Assembly (NCBI RefSeq): GCF_042263505.1
Contig: NZ_JBHKFI010000019.1
Location: 1-64,000 of the forward strand
Direction of reading: 5' to 3'
DNA length: 64,000 nt
Source of the DNA: Bacillus_BE sp042263505
GTDB lineage: Bacteria > Bacillota > Bacilli > Bacillales > Cytobacillaceae
A model generated the notes under the pieces. That model made no database searches and had not been told where the DNA came from. It was given only the letters and a program-made list of their open reading frames with translations. Positions 15,902-25,020 of the stretch are shown piece after piece. A program made the position numbers and the translations under genes. How positions within the stretch are numbered: position 1 is the first letter of the stretch; each line of letters begins with the position of its first letter.

Positions 15902-17464
15902 CTATTCTCCACTCAAAAGTTCTTCTAATTGTTTTCGCAAAATAAATTTTTGAATTTTTCCACTCGCATTTCGGGGCAGTTCATCACAGAAAATGTATTT
16001 TCTTGGCCTTTTATAGCGGGCCAATTTCGCACTGCTCTTCATCCATTCATCTAATTCTTGTTCTGTTAAAACAGCGTCCTTTTTCACAACGAAGGCTATG
16101 ACTCTCTCACCCCAATGGTTATCTGGTTCTCCAATTATGGCAACATCTAAGATACCGTCATGCTCATACAGAAGATCTTCCACTTCTCGAGGATAGATAT
16201 TTTCTCCTCCGCTAATAATCATGTCATCAACGCGGTCCTTGACCCATAAGTACCCTTCCTCATCCAAATAGCCAATATCCCCGGAATGATACCATCCCTT
16301 ATACTTGGCTTTTTCCGTTGCCTCCTCTTGGTTAAAATAACCGCTCATCATACAAGGCCCTTTGACAATGATTTCTCCAGGCACACCAGATGGCAAAATA
16401 TCATCGGGGTCAGATGGCCCCTCTTCATTCGGACGCACAATCCGTATTTCATGATTAATAAGGGCTTGGCCTGCAGATCCTGCCTTGCGAATTTGATCCT
16501 CCTCTGTTAAAAAGGTAATTGCTGGCCCCATTTCGGTCATGCCATAGGCTTGAACGAGCTGAACTCCGAGTCTTTCTTGACATGCATATACAAGCGTTGG
16601 CGCCATTGGAGCAGCTCCATATAACCCAAATTTCAAGCTCGATACATCATATTGTGTTAGGTCCTCTTGAAGGAGCATATTCCACATGGTGGGAGCCGCA
16701 AAAAACTTTGTGATTTTTTCCTGTTCGATCAGCTGAAGGACGAGCTTTGGTTCAAAGTGGTGGATGATGGTGCTTTTGGCGCCAATCTGTACTCTTGGAA
16801 GGAAAGCACAATGCAGCTCTGCGCAGTGGAACATCGGTGCCATCACCAATCCGTTATCATTAGATGAAAGCCTTGTCCCATGAATACAAATTAAACTTTG
16901 CTCTGCCATATCCCGATGACGATGTAAAACACCCTTTGGTCTCCCTGTCGTCCCACTCGTATACATAATGGCATAGAGGTCCTCTTCATCAATTTCCATT
17001 TCAATTGCTGTGTTTGGAGCAGAAGCAACCTTTTCATGATAGCTTGCTGCATAGGATGGAGCTGGGTCATCTATGGACCAGAAGGAAATGTGAGGAAAAC
17101 GATTTTCAATGATGGAAATACTCGATTCAAGAGCTTTTTCAAATAGGACAATCTTTGGCTCAGCATCACTTAATATATAGGAAACTTCTTCAGCCATTAA
17201 GCGAAAATTAATGGGATTAAAGACAGCTCCTATTTTGGCACAGGCAAAAAAGGTGGTCGCTAACTCTTCTGTATTAAATATAAAGGTAGAAACACGATCA
17301 CCCTTTCTTACTCCCTCATCAAACAGGGCGTTGGCAAGCTTAAGCACTTGCTCATTCCATTGTTTATACGTATAGCGAAGATTTTTGCGAACATCATAGA
17401 GGGCTTCTTTTTGAGGGTACTTCCTTACGGTTAGATCGAAAATATTTCCGAGTGTTACACCCAT
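15902..17464 (-). CDS. Fatty acyl-CoA ligase (AMP-forming), second copy
   Basis: About 520 residues. Motifs: IMYTSGTTGRPKGVLHRHR near 165, VQAYGMTEMGPA near 300, YHSGDIGYLDEEGYLW near 400, VKDRVDDMIISGGENIYP and RNASGKIQKFILRK near the end. It is not a recent duplicate of the neighbouring ligase, since the two sequences differ throughout. The ORF opens five codons upstream, but that ATG contains the GGGAGG ribosome site; the ATG at 17464 is correctly spaced. Likely an acyl- or aryl-CoA synthetase feeding the dehydrogenase encoded upstream. Confidence 0.86.
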   Translation of the reverse strand: MGVTLGNIFDLTVRKYPQKEALYDVRKNLRYTYKQWNEQVLKLANALFDEGVRKGDRVSTFIFNTEELATTFFACAKIGAVFNPINFRLMAEEVSYILSDAEPKIVLFEKALESSISIIENRFPHISFWSIDDPAPSYAASYHEKVASAPNTAIEMEIDEEDLYAIMYTSGTTGRPKGVLHRHRDMAEQSLICIHGTRLSSNDNGLVMAPMFHCAELHCAFLPRVQIGAKSTIIHHFEPKLVLQLIEQEKITKFFAAPTMWNMLLQEDLTQYDVSSLKFGLYGAAPMAPTLVYACQERLGVQLVQAYGMTEMGPAITFLTEEDQIRKAGSAGQALINHEIRIVRPNEEGPSDPDDILPSGVPGEIIVKGPCMMSGYFNQEEATEKAKYKGWYHSGDIGYLDEEGYLWVKDRVDDMIISGGENIYPREVEDLLYEHDGILDVAIIGEPDNHWGERVIAFVVKKDAVLTEQELDEWMKSSAKLARYKRPRKYIFCDELPRNASGKIQKFILRKQLEELLSGE

Positions 17465-17605
17465 TCCTTTTCCTCCCATTTCATTGATATTGGTGGGTTA
17501 AGCAAAACCCATGATGATATAGAAAGATAAAGGGATAATAATTTAGAGCGAATCATCCCTTTATCCGCAAAACCATTTTTAAGAGTGTAGCAAAAAGAAA
17601 TAATT

Positions 17606-18751
17606 TTAGAGGCCTAAATTTTTTGCAATGATGGTTTTCATAATTTCATTGGTACCGGCATAAATGCTTGAAACAGGAATATCACGGAAGCGTCTGGCAA
17701 TCTCGTATTCTTCCATATATCCATATCCGCCATGCAATTGCATGCATTCTGTTGCGATTTTTCTCGCATTCTCCGTTAGCTTCCATTTTGCCATTGAAAC
17801 CTTAGTAACAATGTTTTTCCCGGCGATATGGTCTTCAATTAAATGATCAAGAAAAACTCTTCCCATTTCTATTTCTGTTGCCATCTCGACGATCTTAAAC
17901 TGGGTGTTTTGAAATTGACTGATAGATTTACCAAATGCTTCGCGGCTTTTCACATAATCGATGGTCATTTGCAGCATTTTTTCTGAAGAGGTCTGTGCAG
18001 CAATGGCGACTAAAAGTCGTTCCTGCTGTAATTTATCCATTAAATAGAGGAATCCTTTCCCTTCTTCCCCAAGAAGATTCTCTTTCGGGACCTTACAATC
18101 CTCAAAAATTAATTCTGCTGTATCCTGGGAATGAAGCCCTACCTTATTCAGCTTTCTTCCTCTTTTGAAGCCAGGGGTATCTCGCTCCACGACAAGTAGA
18201 CTTATTCCTTTATGCTTTGGAATAGCTTCGGGACGGGTTTTACAAGCAACTATTACCAAGTCAGATTGAATTCCATTTGTAATAAAGGTTTTTTGTCCGT
18301 TTAAAAGATAATAATCATCTATAAGCTTAGCCGTTGTTTGAATGTTTGCTAAATCGGATCCCGTTCCTGGTTCGGTCATTGCAATAGCAGTGATGATTTC
18401 TCCTGTCGCACATTTTGACAGCCATCTTTTCTTCTGTTCTTCCGTTCCAAACGAAGAAATATAGGGAACCACAATATCATTATGAAGACCAATTCCAACT
18501 AAGCTTGACCCTACTCTTTCAAGCTCTTCATTAATCACAACTGAATAGCCCCAATCGACCCCGCTTCCCCCATAAGCTTCATCAATATCTGGGCATAAAT
18601 AGCCCTGAGTTCCCATCTTTCTCCAAAAGGAACGAGGAATCATCCGCTCCTCCTCCCATTTTTCATAAAATGGGTAAGCTTCCTTTTCTAAAAACCTTTT
18701 TAAAGATTTTCGAAAAATATCATGCTCTTCTTGTAAATATGGGTGACTCAA
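17606..18751 (-). CDS. Acyl-CoA dehydrogenase
   Basis: 381 residues, FAD flavoprotein. TAIAMTEPGTGSDLA near residue 120 and FITNGIQSDL near 150 are the FAD/substrate signatures; MQLHGGYGYMEEYEIARRFRD and IYAGTNEIMKTI end the protein. The YEGT glutamate of short-chain enzymes is Ala here (YAGT), while the Glu in QQERLLVA near 235 matches the catalytic base of long-chain and isovaleryl-CoA dehydrogenases. That places it in the LCAD/IVD type. The start is TTG with GGGGAG nine bases upstream. First gene of the operon; a perfect cre site lies 37 bp upstream. Confidence 0.9.
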   Translation of the reverse strand: MSHPYLQEEHDIFRKSLKRFLEKEAYPFYEKWEEERMIPRSFWRKMGTQGYLCPDIDEAYGGSGVDWGYSVVINEELERVGSSLVGIGLHNDIVVPYISSFGTEEQKKRWLSKCATGEIITAIAMTEPGTGSDLANIQTTAKLIDDYYLLNGQKTFITNGIQSDLVIVACKTRPEAIPKHKGISLLVVERDTPGFKRGRKLNKVGLHSQDTAELIFEDCKVPKENLLGEEGKGFLYLMDKLQQERLLVAIAAQTSSEKMLQMTIDYVKSREAFGKSISQFQNTQFKIVEMATEIEMGRVFLDHLIEDHIAGKNIVTKVSMAKWKLTENARKIATECMQLHGGYGYMEEYEIARRFRDIPVSSIYAGTNEIMKTIIAKNLGL

Positions 18752-18787
18752 ATTCAGTATCTCCCCTCATAAGTTATTTGAATTTCA

Positions 18788-18801
18788 TGTAAGCGCTTTC
18801 A
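18788..18801. promoter_or_regulatory. CcpA cre site
   Basis: TGTAAGCGCTTTCA matches the catabolite responsive element consensus TGWAANCGNTNWCA at every fixed position. It lies 37-50 bp before the acyl-CoA dehydrogenase start, so CcpA would block the operon when preferred sugars are present. Confidence 0.75.
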
Positions 18802-19139
18802 ACCTTGTGTCAAATTCCTTTTAAGCAAGTCATTTCACTCCCTATATTCTTATTTCAAAATTTGCTTGTTCCATGACGAAAAAGTTGATATTTTTCCGAC
18901 TTCGTACCTAGTTTCGTACCTTCCTTATAGTTCGCTAACTAACAGATTTTTTCCTGCTTTGTTAATAGATTCCTCCTACGAATTTTCAAAAAAAATGGTA
19001 CTCTTTAATTAATAAAAGATTTACACTGCCTTTACCAATCCTTATCATTTTAGGGTTACAATAAATATAAGCAAGTTAACATTATTCAGTTCATACACAG
19101 TCGGGTCATTTGAAATTAAATTATTTTGGAGGTGAAAGA
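18802..19139. other. Intergenic region
   Basis: Divergent spacer between the acyl-CoA dehydrogenase operon and a tiny plus-strand gene. Apart from AT-rich promoter-like sequence I see nothing specific in it. Confidence 0.4.
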
Positions 19140-19238
19140 ATGCAAACCTTCCTTAATTCCCTTTTCCTTACGTATGTTCTGATTTCCTTTAGCACCATTT
19201 TCTATTACACCTTTTTTCCTTCTGACGACAAAAAGTAA
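19140..19238 (+). CDS. Tiny membrane peptide (32 aa)
   Basis: MQTFLNSLFLTYVLISFSTI followed by FYYTFFPSDDKK. A single hydrophobic segment (residues 4-26) and a charged tail. The ATG is preceded by TTTTGGAGGTGAAAGA, a strong ribosome site with correct spacing, which is the main support. It stands alone, 330 bp from the cre-controlled operon. I recognise no family. Confidence 0.5.
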   Translation: MQTFLNSLFLTYVLISFSTIFYYTFFPSDDKK

Positions 19239-19360
19239 CTTGTCCTCCAAATTTATTTTCAACAAATAATTGATTCCATCTCATTATTGAAATTGATAAT
19301 TTTTTCCATAAAAATAGCTCTTTTTCACAAGATAAATTAATAAACGGATTGCCATTACCA

Positions 19361-19406
19361 AAAAAAAAGTGGCAAAACGACGATCGCTTTTGCCACTTTT
19401 TTTTTT
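19361..19406. terminator. Bidirectional terminator
   Basis: GTGGCAAAA and TTTTGCCAC arms flanked by A8 on the left and T10 on the right; it can end psuG transcripts from the right and plus-strand transcripts from the left. Confidence 0.9.
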
Positions 19407-19414
19407 GCAATTTT

Positions 19415-20329
19415 TTACTTCATTCCATGCAAGCTTACAGCAATTTGTGTCCCAACTACTGCGTTATTTTTAACTAATGCAATATTGGACTCCAAGCTTT
19501 TTCCATCCGTTAACTCTTTCACTTTTCCTAATAAAAATGGAGTAACTTCTTTCCCTGTAATATTTTTTTCATTTGCTTCCTTCAAAGCTGATTCAATCAC
19601 GGTAGAAATTTCTTTTTCATTCATCGCATATTCGACAGGAATCGGATTAGCGATAACGGCTCCACCTTTAAGCTGTAAATCCCATTTTGTTTTTAAAGTG
19701 GCGGCCACCGTTTCAACATCATCGGCCCGGAAGTTTACTGGAATATCACTGGTTCTTGTGTAAAAAGCAGGCAAGACATCCGTCTGATATCCCATGACAG
19801 GGACTCCTTTCGTTTCTAAGTATTCCATCGTCAATTTCAAATCTAAAATCGATTTAGCACCTGCACAAATCACCGCAACATCTGTTTGCGCCAATTCTTC
19901 CAGGTCTGCAGAAATATCCATAGAAACCTCTGCCCCACGATGAACTCCACCAATTCCACCGGTCACAAAAACATGAATTCCGGCTAGTTCCGCACAGATC
20001 ATTGTCGCAGCTACGGTTGTTGCTCCCTTTTTCTTTGTTGCCAAGAGATAAGCCAAATCACGGCGAGAAGCTTTTGCCACGTCTGAACTTTTTCCAAACA
20101 TCTCAAGTTCGTCATCCGATAAACCAATTTTAATTTTTCCATCAAGAATTGCAATGGTGGCAGGAACTGCTCCATGATCACGAACAATTTGCTCCACCTC
20201 GCGAGCTGTTTGTACATTCTGAGGATAAGGCATCCCGTGAGAAATAATCGTTGATTCTAAAGCGACGATTGGTTTTCCTTGTTCCTTTGCTGCAAGCACT
20301 TCTTCTGAAAAAGAAAGATATTGTTTCAT
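19415..20329 (-). CDS. psuG: Pseudouridine-5'-phosphate glycosidase
   Basis: 304 residues, full length for the family. Conserved parts: VALESTIISHGMPYPQN near residue 22, GATTVAATMICAELAGI near 110, FVTGGIGGVHRG near 130, and CAGAKSILDLK near 160 whose Lys is likely the Schiff-base residue of the family. It splits pseudouridine 5'-phosphate to uracil and ribose 5-phosphate. The start overlaps the stop of the kinase gene (ATGA). Uracil made here could enter the reductive pyrimidine pathway encoded 10-15 kb away in the same window. Confidence 0.93.
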   Translation of the reverse strand: MKQYLSFSEEVLAAKEQGKPIVALESTIISHGMPYPQNVQTAREVEQIVRDHGAVPATIAILDGKIKIGLSDDELEMFGKSSDVAKASRRDLAYLLATKKKGATTVAATMICAELAGIHVFVTGGIGGVHRGAEVSMDISADLEELAQTDVAVICAGAKSILDLKLTMEYLETKGVPVMGYQTDVLPAFYTRTSDIPVNFRADDVETVAATLKTKWDLQLKGGAVIANPIPVEYAMNEKEISTVIESALKEANEKNITGKEVTPFLLGKVKELTDGKSLESNIALVKNNAVVGTQIAVSLHGMK

Positions 20330-21435
20330 GTTAATTCCTCCAAATCTTGTTGTAATTGATTCGCTGTTAAATCTTGGCGAACCGTATAATTAGATTGCAA
20401 TGTTTTAGATGCATTGACTGATCCTGCTTGAGCTATCTCAAGCAAGCGATTTCCTTCTAACCATTTATAAATTACCGCTGAGCTAAAAGCATCCCCTGCT
20501 CCTGTCACATCGGCAATTTCCTCTGTTTTAATGGAAGGAACATGAAACATTCCCTCCTCCTTATTTCCAATCATGGCACCTTGTTTTCCGTTTGTGATGA
20601 CAACATTCTCAATTCCAAGAGCGAGCCAATTGACAAGCGCCTGTTCCCATTCTTCTTTGGACTTTATTTTACAGCCAAAAAAGTTTTCAGTTTCATCCAG
20701 ATTGGTAATGAGCCAACTGACACCTGACAGATCATCCGGCAAATGACTCATTTTCGGAGAAGAAACCGGAATTAAAACAAGCGGTCGGTGATGCGTTTTT
20801 GCAAAATGGCATAAAAATTGTAAAGTTTCTTTCGGACAATTCAAATCGGCAACCATGCACTTTGCTCGGCTAAGTAAGGCATCATTTCTTAAAAGGATAT
20901 CAACCGAGATAGAATCATACACCTCCATATCAGCCAGTGCGATGATTAGATCCCCACTTAAATCGAGAACCGCTGAATAAGAGCCTGTTGTCATTCCCGG
21001 CATGGTGGTAACATGATCCAAATTCATATATAACGAGGATGAATCCTTAATTAACTTCCAATCTGAATCTTCCCCACATGCGGTTATGAGAACAGCGTCC
21101 ATGCCAAGTCTTCCAAGATTTTCAGCAATATTTCTTGCTACTCCGCCCACACTTTGCGTGGACTTGACCGGATTAGATGTTCCAAGCTGAGACTTCTCCT
21201 TCATATAAAACTTTCGATCGACATTTGCTCCTCCAATACAAACAATTTGCTCTGATTCTCTTAAGACATACGCTCGACCAACGATATATCCTTTCTTTGT
21301 AAGTCCGGAAATCATATTGGCAATCGAGGGTCTTGAAAGCCCTAACAATTCTGCTAACTCTTGCTGCGAAATGTATGGATTTTTTCGAATCATTTGATAA
21401 AGTGCTTGTTCTTTTTCCGTCAAATCTTCAAACAT
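20326..21435 (-). CDS. psuK: PfkB-family sugar kinase with N-terminal HTH (pseudouridine kinase)
   Basis: 369 residues. Residues 5-55 are a winged helix (ISQQELAELLGLSRPSIANM), then a ribokinase-type kinase: GGVARNIAENLGRLG near residue 100 (PfkB signature 1) and DVTGAGDAFSSAVIY near 315 with the catalytic GAGD Asp. It phosphorylates pseudouridine to give the substrate of PsuG. The HTH may let it bind its own promoter, where a 10-bp inverted repeat lies (21451-21477). The start has AGGAGGTGATC eight bases upstream. Confidence 0.85.
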   Translation of the reverse strand: MFEDLTEKEQALYQMIRKNPYISQQELAELLGLSRPSIANMISGLTKKGYIVGRAYVLRESEQIVCIGGANVDRKFYMKEKSQLGTSNPVKSTQSVGGVARNIAENLGRLGMDAVLITACGEDSDWKLIKDSSSLYMNLDHVTTMPGMTTGSYSAVLDLSGDLIIALADMEVYDSISVDILLRNDALLSRAKCMVADLNCPKETLQFLCHFAKTHHRPLVLIPVSSPKMSHLPDDLSGVSWLITNLDETENFFGCKIKSKEEWEQALVNWLALGIENVVITNGKQGAMIGNKEEGMFHVPSIKTEEIADVTGAGDAFSSAVIYKWLEGNRLLEIAQAGSVNASKTLQSNYTVRQDLTANQLQQDLEELT

Positions 21436-21450
21436 ATGATCACCTCCTGA

Positions 21451-21477
21451 ACAAAAGTTTGAAAATTAAACTTATGT
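21451..21477. promoter_or_regulatory. Candidate operator of psuK-psuG
   Basis: ACAAAAGTTT and AAACTTATGT are inverted repeats (10 bp, one mismatch) separated by seven bases, 15-40 bp upstream of the psuK start. A candidate site for the HTH carried by PsuK itself or another repressor. Confidence 0.45.
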
Positions 21478-21709
21478 TTATAACATACTCCTTTTTTGGG
21501 AATTCGTCTACTTTTATTTTTTACAGATTTCCCGAACGAGAAAGCCCATGCAGGGGATAGCCCGTCTTTAGACATGGGATGAGAGTGAGGTCGGATACGA
21601 AGCACCACAAATAGCCGTAGGGTTTTGCAGCGCTTTAATTATCCGAAAATTCTACTTTTTTTATTATGCGATCTTTCCAGTTTATTACCAAAACTGATAT
21701 AATTGGTAT

Positions 21710-22105
21710 ATGAAGGAATTCAGACGAACAAAGACAACCGTATCATTGATTAACTATCATTTCGTTTTTTGTCCTTGATACCGAAGGAAAATACTCCTTC
21801 ACTCAGATTTGGAGGAACGCTAAAAACCGTTCGTGCATGAAATACGTGAAGAATTGAAAATTGTCGTCGTTGCTTTAGAGTGCGACAAAGATCATACTCA
21901 TATTTTGAACACACTACCAACGCTTAGTCCTGCTGATATTATGGCAACAATCAAAGAAGTGACCTCTAAATTTCCTCATTTTCAACCCTTGCTAAGCCTT
22001 TGGGCACGTTCTTATTTTGTTTTAACTGCTGGAAATGTATTGAGTAAAGCGATAAAGCAATACGTTGAAAATCAAAAATACGTAACTAGAAAGGAGCTAG
22101 CACCC
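21710..22105 (+). pseudogene. tnpA (Y1 transposase), degenerate
   Basis: ATG at 21710 begins MKEFRRTKTTVSLINYHFVF and then meets a TGA within FVFCP-stop-YRRKIL. A frameshift follows near 21820, after which the normal frame resumes as EELKIVVVALECDKDHTHIL, with the HUH histidines in DHTH. Short deletions follow DHTHI and TSKF. The catalytic tyrosine (IKQYVENQK) is still present. A Y1 enzyme would be about 130-150 residues; this one cannot be made whole. Its 3' part is in frame with tnpB. Confidence 0.85.
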
Positions 22106-23590
22106 GTGGCAAGAAAGAGCACGCCGACTTATACAATCGAACTTCCATTAAATGTTCCTGTTTGGCAACAACACCGTTTGGATAAGAAATTGAAAATAGC
22201 TCGGAACGTCTACAATTCTTGTCTAGGAGAAGCTCTCAAACGGCATAGGCAAGTGAAAGCAGATAAAGAATATCGCGCTTTACTGTGTGAACCTAAGTCT
22301 AAAGAACGTGATAAACAGCTTTCAATGATTCGTTTAACCTACGGTTTTTCTGAATATGGTTTGCACGATTTTGTGAAACCTGTTCAGCGCAAATTCAAGG
22401 AAAATATCGGCAGCTTTGAAGCACAAAAACTGGCTACAAGGGCTTTTCAAGCAGTAGGGAAACTACATTTTGGGAAAGCAAAAAAAGTATATTTCAAAGT
22501 GTTTAATGATCCAATTTCTGTTGAAAACAAATCAAACAATACTGGTTTGCGGTATGCAAATGGCAACGTTCTTTGGGGAGACAAACCAACAAAGAAGGAT
22601 CCTAATCCTAAGAACTGGCTTTGTATCCCTGTTGCACCAAACGCAAATGATGAATATGCACACCTGGCCTTAATGGATAGGACAAAGTACGTGCGTATCT
22701 TGAAGCGTGAAGTGCGTGGCAAGGTACGCTTTTTTGTTCAGCTTATTCAAGAAGGCTATCCGCCAACAAAACAAAATCGTAAGATAGCTGATGATGAAAC
22801 TAAACGTGTAGGCATCGACATTGGTCCATCTACAATGGCAATTAGTAGTGAAAAAAACGTGCAGCTTCGAGAACTGGCTCCAGAATGCAAGACTGATGAG
22901 AAAAAACTTCGACGTATCCAGCGAGCTATGGACCGATCAAAACGGGCCACCAACCCTCAGAACTATCATGAGAATGGTACTACTAAAAAAGGGAAAAAGA
23001 TGTGGAACTGTTCCAACCGTTATCTCAAACTTCGCCGTGAGCGAAAAGAACTTTATCGTAAATTTGCTGTCCAACGAAAACAATCACATGAGAAGTTAGC
23101 GAACGAAATCTTAGAACTTGGTTCTGATGTACGAGTGGAAACCATGCGATTTCAATCGCTGCAAAAGCGAGTAAAAAAAACGACTCGAAATAAGAAGAAC
23201 GGTAAGATAAACCATAAGAAACGGTTTGGAAAATCAATTGCAAATCATGCTCCTGCTCTGCTATTAATGATTATAGACCGAAAACTTGGTTATCAAGGAC
23301 GTTCAATCAAGAAAATAGATACCTATGCAACAAAGGCCAGTCAGTTCAATCATTTGACTGGCGAATATACGAAGAAGCAACTTTCGGAACGTTGGAATGA
23401 TTTTGGAGAATTTCGTATCCAACGTGATTTATATAGTGCTTTCTTAATTGAACACACAACTGAAACGCTCAATTCCGTTGACGTGGACTTATGTAACGCA
23501 CATTGGGATAACTTTGTTGAACTGCATGATAATGAAATGAACCGTTTAAAGCAATTATCCAATAAAACACTGCGTTGGTTTGTCGCATAA
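22106..23590 (+). CDS. tnpB: TnpB RNA-guided nuclease (zinc-ribbon-less type)
   Basis: 494 residues from a GTG start with AAGGAG nine bases upstream; an upstream ATG at 21833 only adds the tnpA remnant. RuvC residues are all present: Asp238 in GIDIGPSTM, Glu345 in RVETMRF and Asp441 in QRDLYSA. The Cys4 zinc ribbon normally between the second and third motifs is absent; that region reads KASQFNHLTGEYTKK. Relatives use an RNA from the right end to cut DNA at the vacated site and keep the element. An intact tnpB beside a ruined tnpA suggests selection on it. Codon use resembles the host. Confidence 0.87.
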   Translation: MARKSTPTYTIELPLNVPVWQQHRLDKKLKIARNVYNSCLGEALKRHRQVKADKEYRALLCEPKSKERDKQLSMIRLTYGFSEYGLHDFVKPVQRKFKENIGSFEAQKLATRAFQAVGKLHFGKAKKVYFKVFNDPISVENKSNNTGLRYANGNVLWGDKPTKKDPNPKNWLCIPVAPNANDEYAHLALMDRTKYVRILKREVRGKVRFFVQLIQEGYPPTKQNRKIADDETKRVGIDIGPSTMAISSEKNVQLRELAPECKTDEKKLRRIQRAMDRSKRATNPQNYHENGTTKKGKKMWNCSNRYLKLRRERKELYRKFAVQRKQSHEKLANEILELGSDVRVETMRFQSLQKRVKKTTRNKKNGKINHKKRFGKSIANHAPALLLMIIDRKLGYQGRSIKKIDTYATKASQFNHLTGEYTKKQLSERWNDFGEFRIQRDLYSAFLIEHTTETLNSVDVDLCNAHWDNFVELHDNEMNRLKQLSNKTLRWFVA

Positions 23591-23846
23591 ACACAAACTT
23601 GATTGGTCGTGACAACGCCCAGGAGAAGTCGGAACGATAAACACACGAGGAGTCCTCAAGGGCTTGCTTGGCGAAGTGTCTTGCAATCTGCAATACGTCC
23701 GTTAATGTTCTAGGAGAACGTACACTAGTGCTTCGGTAGAAACTCTATCCGCAAAGGAAAGATAAGGATATCGTTGAAAAGTGAACAAGGCAACAATTTG
23801 CCATTATACCCTAGAACCCCACTGCTTTAGCGGTGGGAGTTGTCAG
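23591..23846 (+). ncRNA. Putative omega (re)RNA region of TnpB
   Basis: About 250 bp between the tnpB stop and the right-end hairpin with no open frame but several local inverted repeats, e.g. GTACGTTCTCCTAGAACATT-like pairing near 23700 and AGTGTCTTGCAATCTGCAAT. In characterised TnpB systems this segment, often with the end of tnpB, is the guide RNA; the 16-20 nt after the right end act as guide. The call rests on position and family. Confidence 0.5.
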
Positions 23847-23914
23847 AACTAACACGAATTTCAATTTCGTGATGACAAATTTTCTTATGAATTGATATTA
23901 ATACCATTCATTAT

Positions 23915-23964
23915 AAAAAAACCTGTTTCTTAAATTACCAGGTAATCAAAGATACAGGTTTTTT
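23915..23964. terminator. Bidirectional terminator
   Basis: AAAAAACCTGTTTCTT and AAGATACAGGTTTTTT are complementary (one mismatch) around an 18-nt loop. It lies downstream of the methyltransferase gene. Confidence 0.75.
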
Positions 23965-24004
23965 ATTAATCAAACTAGAAAAATAGTATAACGTTAGGCT
24001 ATAT

Positions 24005-24760
24005 TCACCTTTTGATTGCTCTTGTAGCATAAAAGGTTGGGACATTGCACTCATGCAGTTTTCCAGAGCCATTTGTGTCTTGATAGATATCTGTAAGCAT
24101 AAATCCTGCCTGTAATTGTCCTCCTATTTGCTCTTCGATGGTGTGGGAAAATTGGATTCCCCAGTCATTTTTGATCGATTCCTCGTAAAGCTGCTCGTCT
24201 TTCAATGGATTGAACGGAAGCTTATAGGTTATCGTTGTTTCCTCCTCATTAAAGAGAAAATTGAGCCCATTGTCTAGTCCTGAAAGTAGAATCCCTCCTT
24301 TTTTCAACACCCTGTAACATTCCTTCCATATTGGAAGTACATCTTCAACATAGCAATTGGAAACAGGATGAAAAATCAAATCGAAGGATTCATCCTCGAA
24401 AGGCAATGGTTGGGTCATATCTGCTTGTACAGTTTCAATCTCATAATTCTCTCTTTTGGCAACTTCCTTTTCACTTAATAATTGCCTTTCTGAATAATCC
24501 AAAACTGTGCATTTTGATCCCAATGCAGTAAATATCGGCATCTGCTGACCACCGCCAGAAGCTAACCCGAGTATTTGGGCATCTTTCATTTCGCAAAACC
24601 ATTCCTTCGGTACGGGTTTTGTTGGGGTTAATAGGACAAACCAATCATTATTTTTGGCCTTTTCAAAAATTTCGTGATGAATCGGTTGCCCCCACTCCCA
24701 ACCTTCCTTCACCCACTTATCAAAAGTTTTTGAGTTTAATTCTGTATATTTTTTATCCAT
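24005..24760 (-). CDS. Class I SAM-dependent methyltransferase
   Basis: About 251 residues. Motif I is AQILGLASGGGQQMPIF near residue 60, the acidic end of strand 2 is CTVLDYSERQLL, motif post-I is VQADMTQPLPFEDESFD and motif III is VLKKGGILLSGL. A ubiE/Methyltransf_11 type fold. The ORF opens 14 codons upstream, but the ATG at 24760 has AAAGGAGAG six bases before it. Substrate unknown; it stands alone. Confidence 0.8.
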   Translation of the reverse strand: MDKKYTELNSKTFDKWVKEGWEWGQPIHHEIFEKAKNNDWFVLLTPTKPVPKEWFCEMKDAQILGLASGGGQQMPIFTALGSKCTVLDYSERQLLSEKEVAKRENYEIETVQADMTQPLPFEDESFDLIFHPVSNCYVEDVLPIWKECYRVLKKGGILLSGLDNGLNFLFNEEETTITYKLPFNPLKDEQLYEESIKNDWGIQFSHTIEEQIGGQLQAGFMLTDIYQDTNGSGKLHECNVPTFYATRAIKR

Positions 24761-25020
24761 GTGAGACTCTCCTTTAAAACTAAATATCCAAAATCCGTTC
24801 ATTCAAACTTTGCCATATTTAAGTGGCTTTTACCATATCTATTTAGTGATATTTTTCAATTTTTTATAGAATCTAACATTTGTATTAGAAAAGATAATAG
24901 CAGGAAAAATATGTTAAAATTATTTATATATATTTAATTCAAAGATTTCATTATCGCTATGAACATTTATTTTTAAATATTCGATGTTAAGTTGTTAAAC
25001 AGAAAGAAGGTATTCTTCCC

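Larger units (their letters stand above)
21535..23846 (+). mobile_element. IS200/IS605-family element with TnpB and guide-RNA region
   Basis: The left end has a hairpin CCCGTC-TTTA-GACATGGG (21561-21578, AT bulge) and the right end CCCACTGC-TTTA-GCGGTGGG (23818-23837). Subterminal hairpins with TTTA loops are diagnostic of this family; there are no inverted repeats and no target duplication. Inside are a degenerate tnpA, an intact tnpB and about 230 bp of conserved-looking non-coding sequence before the right end. Exact boundaries are uncertain by 5-10 bp. With tnpA broken it cannot move alone. Confidence 0.85.

Noticed and set aside
21833..22105. Natural TnpA-TnpB fusion protein starting at 21833
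   Set aside because: The TnpA part lacks its N-terminus and has deletions, and a separate GTG with a ribosome site starts TnpB.
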